Notes: generated from the sequence alone by a model not told the origin. A DNA stretch of 53,419 bases from Candidatus Tepidiaquacellales bacterium UBA2330 (GCA_002344965.1 DDUU01000007.1:1-53419); one strand, 5' to 3'; positions 35,323-45,490 are shown, counted from the stretch's first letter. A program made the numbers and translations.

Positions 35323-38300
35323 CTATGGTAATACAGCCGAAACAAAATTAAATGAATTATTATCAGCTATTGAAATATCAGACAGATCAATTATTTCATC
35401 ACCATTCAGGTCAGTGACAATATATCCCGATGCAAAATTGAATATGTCATTATCGATAATACTAACATCCGTAATATCAACCGTCCTGTCCTGATTGACA
35501 TCACCGCCGAATACCGCAAACTTTACAGGCGATGAGTCCACCTGTATCTGATTACTACCGTATGCAGCACCGGCCGAAACAGTGAAATCATAAGTCTGCA
35601 TACCGCCGGTGAATACGCTTCCGCTATTCCATGTTTCAATTGAATTTCTGTGCTTAATCTGCAGATAATACATCGCGCCGTTCAGTATCAGGGGATTTGT
35701 ATATGATTTTGTTGCTGAACCGGAAGAGTTAAGATAAAACTTTGCTGAATCAAGTATATTGTAAGGTGAAAAATATTCTCTTACATAGGCGGTTACGGTA
35801 TCATTTACCATTGCGTCTGAGGACGGATCGTAGAATCCCTGTATCAGCACATTCAAAGTAAGACTCGCAGACGCGGATGTATTGACGCGTGGTCTGAAAT
35901 CTCCGGCCGGAACGGGAATATAGTTATTGTAGTATTTCCATGGTCCGAATTTCTGATATGGATTATTAGAAAGATTATAAAGAACTCTTGCGCGCCATCT
36001 GAATTCAAAAGATGAATTGAGTCCGCTAATATCGTAATTGACATTCTTACCGCTTAATGTAAGATCTTCATAGCTGCCCGAATTATTGAATTCTGTGCTG
36101 TTTGTAATTACAGTTCCGCTGAAAACAGTACCCGTTCTTTTTCTTTCGAAAGCTATCGTGCCGTCAGCTCTACCGAACGGACTATTGGCATATATCCTTA
36201 GCCTTGCTCCTCCGTTTGTGCCGGTATTATTGCCCGAGCAAACTACGTTGTTTGTTCCATTATCAAATTGTCGTGTATTTGCTCTCATGCACGCTGCAAG
36301 ATTTCCATAGAAAGCAAATACCATTCCTTCGTCAGCTTGCCCATTGTATTGCAAAGGACTTCCGATAATTATATCCGAATATCCGTCACCGTTCACATCA
36401 CCGGCAGTCGAAACGGATAATCCAAAATCGACATTCGACTGATTGGGTTCATAAAACCATTCAGGTGATCCGGGTATTCCGTTAGGTGAACCGTAATAAA
36501 TATATACTCTGCCTTCATTTGATTGTCCGTTATCATATTCAGGAGCAGAAATTATCACATCCGAATATCCGTCACCGTTCACATCACCTGCAGTGCAGAC
36601 ACTCTTTCCGAACTGCGCTCCTGCCTGATTGATCTCAAGTGTTCTTGAAGGAGTTGATGATATTCCTGAAGATGAACCTTGATAAATGTAAGCTCTTCCC
36701 TCATTGTTATCGCCGTTGTCATAAAGATTTGCTCCTATTACTATATCAAAATAAGCATCAGCATTAACATCTCCGGCAGAAGAAACTGAGTATCCGAATT
36801 GAGCACTTGCCTGATTACTCTCAAGCATTATATTTTGTGTAAAAGGAAGTCCGGTTGCAGATCCGTAATATAAAAACACAGCTCCTTCATCTACCTGACC
36901 ATTGTCAAATCTGTATGCTCCGACAATAATGTCTGAATATCCGTCACCGTTTACATCTCCGGAAGAAACAGAATTTCCAAATCCGGCATTTGTCTGATTA
37001 CCTTCGGATGTCCAAACTGGATTAGCAGTAAGTCCGGAAGCTGTTCCATAATATACGAAAACCTTTCCTTCTCCGGATTGTCCTGAATTATAATTATCTG
37101 AACCGACAATTATATCGGAGAAACCGTCACCATTCACATCACCGGCAGTCGAAACTGAACTTCCGAAATGCGCATTGTCCTGCTGAGGGTTATCATTCCA
37201 TGAATGAGAATTCGAAAGACCTGATGCAGAGCCGTTATAAACATACACTCTGCCCTGGTCAGTATAGTTGGTTCCGTCAAAAAGATTAGCGGAAACGATC
37301 ACATCCGAATATCCGTCACCGTTTATATCTCCTGCAGTACTAACCGCAAATCCAAACTGTGCGCTGTCTTCATTGATCTCTTTAGTCCAGTCGGGAGTTG
37401 AAGAAAGTCCGGATACAGAACCGTGAAAAACATAAGCCCTTCCTTCGTCCGTCTGACCATTGTCGTAATACGGTGCGCCTACTATTACATCTGAAAATCC
37501 GTCACCATTAACGTCTCCTGCAACAGATACAGAATATCCAAGCCGGGAACCAGTCTGATTATTTTCATTACTCCAGTTTGGTGAAGAAGCAAGTCCTGCA
37601 GCATAACCGTTAAATACAAATGCTCCGCCGACACCAACCAGCGGCATTCCAACTATCACGTCGGAAAATCCGTCTCCGTTAATATCTCCGGCGGTGCAAA
37701 CTGATATTCCAAACCATGCATTTGCGGTATTATCTTCATAAGTCCAGTCATAACCTGCACCCGGTCCGGAAGATGATCCAAAGAACACATATGCTCTTCC
37801 TTCCTGTGTCTGATTGTTTGAATATTCCGGAGCTCCGGCAATAATATCCGCATACCCGTCTCCGTTGACATCGCCTGCAGTCTGGACGGATGAACCTAAT
37901 TTAGCTCCGTCATAATTTGATTCATAACTCCAGGCAGCCGTTGCAGAACCGCCGGAAGAATTTCCATAAAAAATCTGCACTCTTCCTTCGTTTGAATGTC
38001 CGTTTGAATATGTATTTGAGCCTACAACAACATCCGAATATCCGTCACCGTTGACATCGCCCGCACCTGCAACTGAATATCCGAATCTGCTGGAAGCGAT
38101 GTTTGATTCAACCTGCCATACAGGAGCAGGATTTATCCCCGCTGCAGTATTCTCCCCTTTGTATATGAACGCCTTACCTTCAATGCTTTCAGTATTTGTA
38201 AAGTGCGGTGAACCAACGATGATATCAGAATATCCGTCACCGTTGACATCGCCTGCAAGCGAAATTGAATTTCCATATAAATCATTATGATGAGGACCCG

Positions 38301-39699
38301 TAAGAGTTTGCGAGGCAGTTGTTGAAAGTCCGGAGGATGAGCCTTTGTATAGAAAAACTCTTCCGTCAAGTGACGGCAGGTTACCGTCATAGATTGCAGA
38401 TACAATCACATCGGAATAGCCGTCGCCGTTTACATCTCCCGCAGTGGAAACACAATGTGCAAAGTATGTATTGTTAGTATAACCTTCACGTGTCCAGCCG
38501 GCAATATTAGAAAGTCCCGTATCAGAGCCGTGATATACAAAGGCAGCACCTTGTCTTGAGTTATAAAATCTTGCCCCGACTATTACATCGGAATAACCGT
38601 CGCCGTTCACATCGCCGGCAGTTGAAACGCTCCATCCATAGCTTGCATCATTATTGTTGCCCTCCATACTCCATGCTGCTGTATTAGAAAGTCCCGCAGC
38701 AGAACCGTAATATACCTGTGCCAGACCTTCATTTGACTGGCCGTTGTCAAACGAATATGCGCCGATTATTACATCCGAGTATCCGTCACCATTCACATCT
38801 CCTGCCGTTGATACCGAAAATCCGAATTGATCAGCAAACTGAGGACCTCCTTTGAGCCATGAATAAGAGCTTGAAAGCGGGTCGATCGTGACGGGATAAA
38901 CTGCATCTTCGTCGCTGACAACGATGTTAAAACAGTTTCGAGTTACAAGAGACGAGTTACGAGTTGAACTTAAAACCGGTTCATTGTTTCGGGGTATGCC
39001 GTAATTCGAAACCCGTAACTTGTAATCCTTTTCAAAGTAGGCGCGAAGCTCACGACCGCTTGCGTCCCAGCATTTTAATGACGAGTATCTTAACTTTTCT
39101 TCGCCTTTATTGTCTTCAAAAACAAGTGCATCAGCACCGACAATCATTTTTAATTTTGTATAAGCATCCATTTGAACTTTAAGTCTTCCTTCTTTCTCCG
39201 GTTTTCTTTTAATAATAAAATCCTGTCTCATACCCTCTTCCGTATTTGTATAATCAATTCGTATGTCGTCAGTTTCTACTTGAGCTTTATTTCCATCAGC
39301 AATAAAATTACAATTATCTTCACGTAACTCATAATTCGTAACCCGTAACTGTAAATCCCATTTATCATCTGTTCTTGACTTAGCAGTAAATCCGTCTGTA
39401 TGATAAATGAAACGCATGCCGTTAGCGCGGTTTGGTGACTGGTAAGCCCCGGTCTTTTCATCATAGGTAATCCGGTATTCCTGATTTTTTAAGATTTCAG
39501 ATATCCCGTTTTTCCAGTCTTCGTCAATATCATGATCTTTTTTGTCTATAGACAGATTACCTTGTTTTACAATTTTAGTAAATAAATGCGGAGACGGATA
39601 ATGAATATTGAAAAAATTATCCTTAAGCGGAATATTGTTGTCCTGACTCATTGTTATAAACGAAATGAATGCTGCAGAAAGCAGTAAAATTGTTTTCAT
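35323..39699 (-). CDS. Giant secreted FG-GAP repeat protein with dockerin-like C-terminus
   Basis: Signal peptide at 1-18. Residues ~20-265 are a non-repetitive N-terminal region. Residues ~270-1130 hold about 14 FG-GAP/VCBS repeats of the form AGDVNGDGYSDVIVGA, each with a DxNxDGxxD calcium loop, forming integrin-alpha-like propellers. A beta-rich module follows (~1140-1330), and the end has two dockerin-type loops (DVNQDRTVDITD and DLNGDEIIDLSD). The usual NYPNPFNP sorting domain is absent. The N-terminal region is interrupted by short 7-bp-period repeats translated as RVTNYELR-like peptides (residues ~116-126 and 227-256). Start ATG. Confidence 0.92.
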   Translation of the reverse strand: MKTILLLSAAFISFITMSQDNNIPLKDNFFNIHYPSPHLFTKIVKQGNLSIDKKDHDIDEDWKNGISEILKNQEYRITYDEKTGAYQSPNRANGMRFIYHTDGFTAKSRTDDKWDLQLRVTNYELREDNCNFIADGNKAQVETDDIRIDYTNTEEGMRQDFIIKRKPEKEGRLKVQMDAYTKLKMIVGADALVFEDNKGEEKLRYSSLKCWDASGRELRAYFEKDYKLRVSNYGIPRNNEPVLSSTRNSSLVTRNCFNIVVSDEDAVYPVTIDPLSSSYSWLKGGPQFADQFGFSVSTAGDVNGDGYSDVIIGAYSFDNGQSNEGLAQVYYGSAAGLSNTAAWSMEGNNNDASYGWSVSTAGDVNGDGYSDVIVGARFYNSRQGAAFVYHGSDTGLSNIAGWTREGYTNNTYFAHCVSTAGDVNGDGYSDVIVSAIYDGNLPSLDGRVFLYKGSSSGLSTTASQTLTGPHHNDLYGNSISLAGDVNGDGYSDIIVGSPHFTNTESIEGKAFIYKGENTAAGINPAPVWQVESNIASSRFGYSVAGAGDVNGDGYSDVVVGSNTYSNGHSNEGRVQIFYGNSSGGSATAAWSYESNYDGAKLGSSVQTAGDVNGDGYADIIAGAPEYSNNQTQEGRAYVFFGSSSGPGAGYDWTYEDNTANAWFGISVCTAGDINGDGFSDVIVGMPLVGVGGAFVFNGYAAGLASSPNWSNENNQTGSRLGYSVSVAGDVNGDGFSDVIVGAPYYDNGQTDEGRAYVFHGSVSGLSSTPDWTKEINEDSAQFGFAVSTAGDINGDGYSDVIVSANLFDGTNYTDQGRVYVYNGSASGLSNSHSWNDNPQQDNAHFGSSVSTAGDVNGDGFSDIIVGSDNYNSGQSGEGKVFVYYGTASGLTANPVWTSEGNQTNAGFGNSVSSGDVNGDGYSDIIVGAYRFDNGQVDEGAVFLYYGSATGLPFTQNIMLESNQASAQFGYSVSSAGDVNADAYFDIVIGANLYDNGDNNEGRAYIYQGSSSGISSTPSRTLEINQAGAQFGKSVCTAGDVNGDGYSDVIISAPEYDNGQSNEGRVYIYYGSPNGIPGSPEWFYEPNQSNVDFGLSVSTAGDVNGDGYSDIIIGSPLQYNGQADEGMVFAFYGNLAACMRANTRQFDNGTNNVVCSGNNTGTNGGARLRIYANSPFGRADGTIAFERKRTGTVFSGTVITNSTEFNNSGSYEDLTLSGKNVNYDISGLNSSFEFRWRARVLYNLSNNPYQKFGPWKYYNNYIPVPAGDFRPRVNTSASASLTLNVLIQGFYDPSSDAMVNDTVTAYVREYFSPYNILDSAKFYLNSSGSATKSYTNPLILNGAMYYLQIKHRNSIETWNSGSVFTGGMQTYDFTVSAGAAYGSNQIQVDSSPVKFAVFGGDVNQDRTVDITDVSIIDNDIFNFASGYIVTDLNGDEIIDLSDISIADNNSFNFVSAVLP
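38933..39028. repeat. Two CGTAAYT-type 7-bp-period repeat segments inside the FG-GAP gene
   Basis: At 38999-39028 the + strand reads CGTAATT, CGAAACC, CGTAACT, TGTAATC, a degenerate four-unit run of 7 bases. At 38933-38969 the same family runs in the opposite orientation (GAGTTAC, GAGTTGA). Both are translated, as KLRVSNYG and SSTRNSSLVTRNC. The reading frame stays open throughout. Confidence 0.65.
39323..39354. repeat. CGTAAYT-type 7-bp-period repeat inside the FG-GAP gene
   Basis: The + strand contains CGTAACT, CATAATT, CGTAACC, CGTAACT in tandem. In the protein, on the other strand, this becomes QLRVTNYELR (residues 117-126). Twenty-one bases equal three units and seven codons, so the array can only encode a 7-residue periodic peptide. 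The same family occurs downstream of mod at 48022. Confidence 0.7.
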
Positions 39700-39740
39700 T
39701 ATATTTTAATTTTTGATTTTATAATCTAAGTAAATTAAAC

Positions 39741-39812
39741 AGATAATAACCCGGCATACCGGTAATGCCTATATGAATTACTGCCTGCCGGCAAGTATTC
39801 GGGTTATTATCT
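39741..39812. repeat. 72-bp hairpin element between divergent genes
   Basis: AGATAATAACCCG (39741-39753) pairs perfectly over 13 bp with CGGGTTATTATCT (39800-39812). Inside are further short complementary parts (GTAAT with ATTAC) and a CCTGCCGGCA-like core. The rest of the 288-base gap between the divergent genes shows no coding signal. It could be a REP/MITE-like repeat, a structured 5' leader, or a bidirectional terminator. Confidence 0.6.
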
Positions 39813-39987
39813 TAATGTCCAAAATAAATTTAAATTTACATTTGAGCAAAATTAAACAGTTAATTCTATATTCCCAAAGAGATTTTTAAATGAATTTCAC
39901 ATTCAAATATCTTTTAGAAATTGTATAAAAGACTTATTTTGAAACAGCTTTGCGAAAAACAATCTTAAAGAATTCACATTTAGCATT

Positions 39988-41466
39988 ATGCAAAAAAGCA
40001 CTGCTCTTGAAATTATAAGGACTTTCACATCTGATGACTCCGCACGGTTTGAAGATTTCATAAAGTCTCCTTACTTTAATAAAAACTCAAATGTCATCCG
40101 CTTATTTGTACTCGTAAAAAAATATTCACCTGATTATAATTCTCAGGAGCTGGAAAAGGAAAAGCTTTGGGGAAAACTTTTCCCGGACAAACCTTTCAAT
40201 TACGGCACGATGAAGAATCTTATCTTTGAGTTAAAGAAACTTACGGCAAAGTATATTACCGTACATGAGCTTGAGTCTAACAAACTCGAAGAAGAAAAAA
40301 TACTTGTCAGAGCGCTGGGAATCCGGAATATACCCCGATTCTTTATTTCCAAAGTTCACGAGATCGAGAAAAAATACAGGTTCGAAAAATTAACGAATCT
40401 GAAAATAGAAACAGAGGATTACTTAGCTTTTATGTTTTTGATTAAATACATGAAGCATGCCTATCTTCGCGTGTACGACTCAAAACTTGCCAGAAATGAA
40501 GATTTGCAGGCTTATACTACGCTTATGATTTGCAGCTTCATCAGAACAGCTACTTCATTCTATAATAACATCATGGTGCAGTCTCTGGAAATAAATTTTC
40601 AGCCGGAAAAGAATGCGCTGCTTTCGTTTGTTAACATATTGAAAGAAGGCGCAATGGATGAAATACTTAAAGCCGTAAATGAGTACTCGACCCCGGCAGG
40701 TAAATACATAAATCTTTGCTGGCTTAGAGTAAAGGCAATTATGAAAGATGCAGTTGCAGAGGATTTTTACGAATTCAGAAATGCCGTTTATAATGAAGCG
40801 GGTACACTTCCCGCGCTTGAACTAAAGGGATTCCTGTCAGGCGTCGTTAATGCAGCCAATATGCTGAACTCACCTGAAATAAATGTTTCAAAAGAAAGAG
40901 TTGATTCGCTGAAATTGAGAATGCGCAGGAAAATTCTGACGCATGATGACGGAAGGATTTACGCTCTTGAACTTCTTCAGTATTTTTGGAGCGCAGGCAA
41001 TATCAATGACTTTGCAATAATTGAAAAGCTGTGTAAGGATTATGTTGCTAAATCAAATGACGTTAACAAAGACAATGTATTAAAATGCGGAGAGATCTTT
41101 TTTAAAATACGCGACGAAAAATACAATCAGGCACTTGAGCTAATCTCAATTGTGACACCGGAAACGTTCATGATGAAAGTTCATCTCAGGATGCTTAAAG
41201 TCAGATGCTTTTTCAAGACCGGAGAATATGAGTCTTTCCTTTATGAAAAAGATTCCTTAAACCATTTTCTGAAAAGCAATAAGTCATTAAGTGAGAAGAA
41301 CATAAATCAACTCAAAGATTTTTTTGAAAAGGTTAACAGGTTGTTCAGGCTGAAAAGAAACTTTGATGATATTGAATTTAAGATTCTCAGAGATGAGCTT
41401 CTGTCAAACAAGAATTATCCGGTATGGATGAGGGATGAGGTATTGAAATCATGGAAAACAAGATAA
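39988..41466 (+). CDS. Bacteroidota-type helical-repeat protein, unknown function
   Basis: Nearly all helical by residue pattern, 492 residues, with no signal peptide. The N-terminal part with FEDFIKSPYFNKN, LWGKLFPDKPFNYGTMKNLI and LKKLTAKYITVHE resembles a Bacteroidota/Ignavibacteria group of uncharacterised proteins that I recognise by pattern but cannot name. The later half is consistent with TPR-like helix pairs. Start ATG. It is divergent from the FG-GAP gene across the hairpin-bearing gap. Confidence 0.75.
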   Translation: MQKSTALEIIRTFTSDDSARFEDFIKSPYFNKNSNVIRLFVLVKKYSPDYNSQELEKEKLWGKLFPDKPFNYGTMKNLIFELKKLTAKYITVHELESNKLEEEKILVRALGIRNIPRFFISKVHEIEKKYRFEKLTNLKIETEDYLAFMFLIKYMKHAYLRVYDSKLARNEDLQAYTTLMICSFIRTATSFYNNIMVQSLEINFQPEKNALLSFVNILKEGAMDEILKAVNEYSTPAGKYINLCWLRVKAIMKDAVAEDFYEFRNAVYNEAGTLPALELKGFLSGVVNAANMLNSPEINVSKERVDSLKLRMRRKILTHDDGRIYALELLQYFWSAGNINDFAIIEKLCKDYVAKSNDVNKDNVLKCGEIFFKIRDEKYNQALELISIVTPETFMMKVHLRMLKVRCFFKTGEYESFLYEKDSLNHFLKSNKSLSEKNINQLKDFFEKVNRLFRLKRNFDDIEFKILRDELLSNKNYPVWMRDEVLKSWKTR

Positions 41467-41500
41467 GAGAATAAGATATGTATCTATATTTATCGGGTTA

Positions 41501-41875
41501 TTATTTTACGAGAGCAAATTTTTTTGTAACAGATAAAATACCATTTGTAAGTGTATAATAATAAATACCCGAACTCATTTCTTTAGAATTTAATGTTGTT
41601 TCATAAATTCCGGGTTGAAATCTTTCATTTAATATAGTCTGAATTTTTTGTCCGGTTATGTCGTAAACTTCCAAACCGTATTTACCGGATTGCTTTATAC
41701 TGAAACGTATCTTTGTTTGTGAGTTAAAAGGGTTTGGATAGTTTTGCAGTAAATTAAAATCCTCCGGAACCTGTGAAATAACAGAATAGACTCCGCTGAT
41801 TTTAGAAAATTTGAAAACGTATTGACCACAGGCATATCCCAGCGTATCGCCAAACATTAAAAATAAAAACAACAA
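41501..41875 (-). pseudogene. Orphan T9SS type A sorting-domain tail
   Basis: Residues ~44-124 are a complete type A C-terminal sorting domain (NLLQNYPNPFNSQTKIRF ... GIYYYTL ... KKFALVK). Only ~40 residues precede it, beginning at TTG, and they do not make a convincing cargo domain or a clear signal peptide. This is most likely the 3' end of a once larger secreted protein; stops close the frame upstream. A short exported protein is possible but less likely. Confidence 0.58.
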
Positions 41876-41966
41876 AAACTTATGTTAAAGCAGCATGAGT
41901 CTCTGTTTAATTTCAACTAAAAATGACTTTACACCCGTGAATTTTATGCTTTTTTGTATCTGAAAT

Positions 41967-42517
41967 TTTTACCTAATCGCAAAACTGAGCAGCTTTTGGT
42001 AATTGAAAAGTTTCTCTGCACGTTTGGAATTTAAAGTTTCATTCATTAAACTTTTTGATCACCAACTGAAACATCAAGTGCTAAGAAAATCTAATCTAAA
42101 AATTTGATCTGCTATATTATGGAATCAGAATATTGCTGCATTACTGGAAAATTTAAAAGTTCATCTGTCGTCCTCTTTATCTAAGGCTGTTGTGGTCAAA
42201 ATGTTTGCAAAGCTTTTAAATTCATTATTCACTTTTAAATTCGCAAACTTTTTGAAAAACCAATAGCGGCTCGAATAAAATGTTCTGAATCATCCTGAAG
42301 TAGAACAGGAATATCCGTTCAGACAAAAAGCTAAGACAGACAGAAATGTAATGAAGGAATATTATAGAATTTATTAAGGATTTTTGACGGAGAACGTGCC
42401 CGATAAAAAAGAGTTTTATAAAAAGAATATGGATGAGAAGATCTATAATCAGTTTTTAGTTAAGCTGCATTCACTATTAAACTGTGGATCTAAGCTAATT
42501 TTATATCTTAGAAAATC
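41967..42517 (+). pseudogene. Decayed unidentified gene with in-frame stops
   Basis: One frame on the + strand reads as coding-like protein for ~180 codons, broken by stops at 42000, 42105, 42264, 42276 and 42375. Recognisable stretches include LEFKVSFIKLFDHQLKHQV, NIAALLENLKVHLSSSL and PDKKEFYKKNMDEKIYNQF. I cannot name the family. The rest of this 642-base gap is empty. It runs into the 3' end of the res gene on the other strand. Confidence 0.38.
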
Positions 42518-45475
42518 TTATAAAATTTTCGATTCAAATTGTTTAACATTATCAAAACAATATCCTTTATAAAGCTCTAATACATTTGCAACATCATTGG
42601 GATAAATTAACAGTCTTACTCTTATATTATATTTTTCATGTTGGTATTTAATAGATTTAGATTTATCATCTTCAAACAGTTTTTTAAATCCTTCAATTTT
42701 TCTATAAGCATCTGTATGTTCTACTCCTTTCGGATCCACAAATAAAATTGTATAATCATTACCTCTTTTTAACCAAAATATAAAATCCGGAAAAAATAGC
42801 GAATATTTATTTTCTTTAGTATTATAGTAAGGAATAAAGACATTATCTAATGTCTGATCAATCTTGCTGAACATCCACCAGTCAAACTTTTGGAAAAAAT
42901 TATTATTTGTTTCCAAATATTTATCTAACTCTTTAACAAACTTCACTTCGCTTGGAACATTAATAATGTGATTTATATAATTTATTCTTTCGTCATCAGA
43001 TAGAATCGAGGGGACGTAATAATGATTTTGCATAAATTGAATTATCAGGTTATCTTTTTCGACACTCTCCTTAAATTTTTCATCTAATTCTCTTAAGTCT
43101 CTTTTATATTCTTCTGTATTTTTTGTCTTGCTGAATTTTTTATCTATCTCTGTTTCATATTTATTTTTATCTGAATAATCTCTGACCGTTTCAACAGTTT
43201 CCTTAATCAATTCATATTTACTTTTTTCAAAAACCTTGATTTTTTTAAAATGAATAATATCTTCTTCGCCTAATTTTCTAAAACCATCCTGCCCTTTAAG
43301 CGTGATATTAAAGTGTCTGAATATTTTTCCAAGATATAACTCCGGATTGTATAATGAATTTGTTTCTGAGGTACTATAATAGGAATTCCTTTCCGCATTA
43401 GTAAATGACTCTTTGACTTTATCAATAACCAATGGTTTCAAAATGTCAAATTTTATTGCTGATAGTTTATCTCCAATTGAATTAAAGTAATCAGAAGTGT
43501 ATTCCAAATCTGATTTACTTAGATCAAATTTTACCGGCTTACTTTCTTCATACAACAATTTATCGGAATCCTTATAAACCGGAATTAATAAAAATTTATC
43601 CTTACTCTCTTCAAAATTTATTTTAAAATTCCTTCCAAGTTCATATTCCTCCTGCTTTTCCTGTCTCATTGTATTTATTACCTGCTTCAGATTATCAGAT
43701 TTAGTTCCGTAAATAAACAAGCTCTCTAACGGCTGGATATCATCTTTTAATTCTTTGTAAAGTTTTTCATCTTTTTCAAATAAGAGTTTTTTTAATCTGA
43801 CCTTCTTGTTCTTTACCGGCTCTACTCTTACCCCTCTTCCTATAGACTGAAGTACAAATTTCTTTGAATCAGTTCCAACTCCAATATTAATGTAAAGAAT
43901 GATATTCGGACGATTGGAATCCCAACCTTCATAAAATGATCTTGAGCCCATTAATATGTTTATCGACGAATCCTCTTCATTCAATTTTTTGAATATGCTT
44001 TCATCATCCCATTGTATATTTATTTCATAACCGGACAGTTTTTCTTTCAGCCAATTTGAAATATCTCCGAATTTTGCCAATGCAAACGGCGTATCGGATG
44101 ACTTCAATTTAAATGCGAGCTCCTGATTGTTCTTTGGAATCTTAATTACTTCTATTTCTGAATGTGTCTTTGCATTGAATACTTTTTTAAGAATATCACT
44201 AATCTCAATTTTACTTAGCTTTTCCGAATCAAAATTAATAATCGTATCTTCTTCAAATAAAAAATGTTTTCTTTCTCCAAACTCTTCGATAATCTCTGCT
44301 TTAATCTCTTCGAATATCTTCTTGCTTACCTTTCCAGTAGCTACTTTAGCAATTTCTTTAAAATACATTTCAAGATCGGATTCTTCAGTATTAACAGAGT
44401 TTACAAGCGTAAGCATCAAAGGTCTGTGATACGATATTTTACTTTTTATCTTATCTATTTTATCATAATATAAATTTATGTAGGTCAGCATTGTCAAAGT
44501 CTTCAAAACTATTCTCTGTTTCTCTATTTCACTGAAATCATTTTTATCCTTGAATGCTTTTACATTTTGTTCAGAAATATAAAGATGTTTTCCATATCCT
44601 TCTTCCGTAAATCTCGACAGGTTGAAATTAAATACGCAAGTTGCAAAATCTTTTGGATCAGTGAATGTCGCTGAAAAGTTAAATAGAAAACCGTTGCGGG
44701 AAAGTATTGTATAATAAATCTGTCTTTTGGAATCTTCCTTATCACCTTTATGAGCTTCGTCCAAAAGTATATACCAGTTTCCGAAATTATCGTAATCCTT
44801 GTAATCTATTTCATTCTGCTTTCTCTTATCAGACACTAAATCGGACTTTATATAAAAAACCGTAATTTCATTCTCTTTGAAAATTGTCAGCTCACGTTTT
44901 GCAGAGCTGTATTCCCGAAGACTTTTTAAAGTGATCTTTGTTCCAAAGTTATTTCTGTTGAATTCATCTACATGATTCTTAAACTGCTCGATGAGATCTT
45001 CCCTGTGGGCAAGAAATAGAATATCTTTCTTTGGAATTTCCTTATTCAGGATCAGATATCCCAGCATCTCAATCATCTTTACAATTACCAAAGTCTTTCC
45101 GCTGCCGGTAGCCATCCAAAAGCTCATCCGGTTTATAAAATGTTCAAAACTTATTTTGTTATCGTCATTGACAGGATAGTCTTTGTCATATTCCAATAAG
45201 TACTTAGCAGTTTTACTGTCCTCCTTCTTTTTTAAATTATAATCAAGATTCTCGTTGAAATCATTTAGTTTGTAAAATTCAAAAAATGATTTCTTGTCTG
45301 CTTTCTTTTCATTATAAAATAAATTCAATGCCTTAGCTGCATTCTTAAGAGCATTCTGCTGAAATTCATAAAGTGATTTATTCTCGGAAAAGTTTTCATA
45401 ATTAAAACCGCTCCAAACCGAATCTAAGGAATCATCTGAAACCGAATCGATTATTTTTTGAAGGTTTGTTTTCAA
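42518..45475 (-). CDS. res: Type III restriction enzyme Res subunit
   Basis: An SF2 ATP-dependent translocase/nuclease that cleaves with Mod when target sites are unmodified. Motif I MATGSGKTLV is at 121-130, motif II LLDEAHKGD at 238-245, motif III FNFSATFTD near 264-272, and motif VI QSIGRGVRVEP near 560. The C-terminal PD-(D/E)xK nuclease is seen as FFPDFIFWL followed by ILFVDPKG. Length 985 is normal. The start is TTG at 45473-45475, 15 bases after the AlbA gene. It is the last gene of the cluster and appears intact. Confidence 0.93.
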   Translation of the reverse strand: MKTNLQKIIDSVSDDSLDSVWSGFNYENFSENKSLYEFQQNALKNAAKALNLFYNEKKADKKSFFEFYKLNDFNENLDYNLKKKEDSKTAKYLLEYDKDYPVNDDNKISFEHFINRMSFWMATGSGKTLVIVKMIEMLGYLILNKEIPKKDILFLAHREDLIEQFKNHVDEFNRNNFGTKITLKSLREYSSAKRELTIFKENEITVFYIKSDLVSDKRKQNEIDYKDYDNFGNWYILLDEAHKGDKEDSKRQIYYTILSRNGFLFNFSATFTDPKDFATCVFNFNLSRFTEEGYGKHLYISEQNVKAFKDKNDFSEIEKQRIVLKTLTMLTYINLYYDKIDKIKSKISYHRPLMLTLVNSVNTEESDLEMYFKEIAKVATGKVSKKIFEEIKAEIIEEFGERKHFLFEEDTIINFDSEKLSKIEISDILKKVFNAKTHSEIEVIKIPKNNQELAFKLKSSDTPFALAKFGDISNWLKEKLSGYEINIQWDDESIFKKLNEEDSSINILMGSRSFYEGWDSNRPNIILYINIGVGTDSKKFVLQSIGRGVRVEPVKNKKVRLKKLLFEKDEKLYKELKDDIQPLESLFIYGTKSDNLKQVINTMRQEKQEEYELGRNFKINFEESKDKFLLIPVYKDSDKLLYEESKPVKFDLSKSDLEYTSDYFNSIGDKLSAIKFDILKPLVIDKVKESFTNAERNSYYSTSETNSLYNPELYLGKIFRHFNITLKGQDGFRKLGEEDIIHFKKIKVFEKSKYELIKETVETVRDYSDKNKYETEIDKKFSKTKNTEEYKRDLRELDEKFKESVEKDNLIIQFMQNHYYVPSILSDDERINYINHIINVPSEVKFVKELDKYLETNNNFFQKFDWWMFSKIDQTLDNVFIPYYNTKENKYSLFFPDFIFWLKRGNDYTILFVDPKGVEHTDAYRKIEGFKKLFEDDKSKSIKYQHEKYNIRVRLLIYPNDVANVLELYKGYCFDNVKQFESKIL

Positions 45476-45490
45476 TTTTTAAATAATTAC

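Noticed and set aside
36340..38850. Regularly spaced CATCxCCxGC repeats that look like a CRISPR array
   Set aside because: They are the AGDVNGDG codons of FG-GAP repeats; spacing (~190 bases) is protein-repeat length and the frame is open.
42384..42572. A separate 62-residue gene overlapping res
   Set aside because: It shares its frame with the decayed gene upstream and begins right after a stop; it is better read as the end of the pseudogene.
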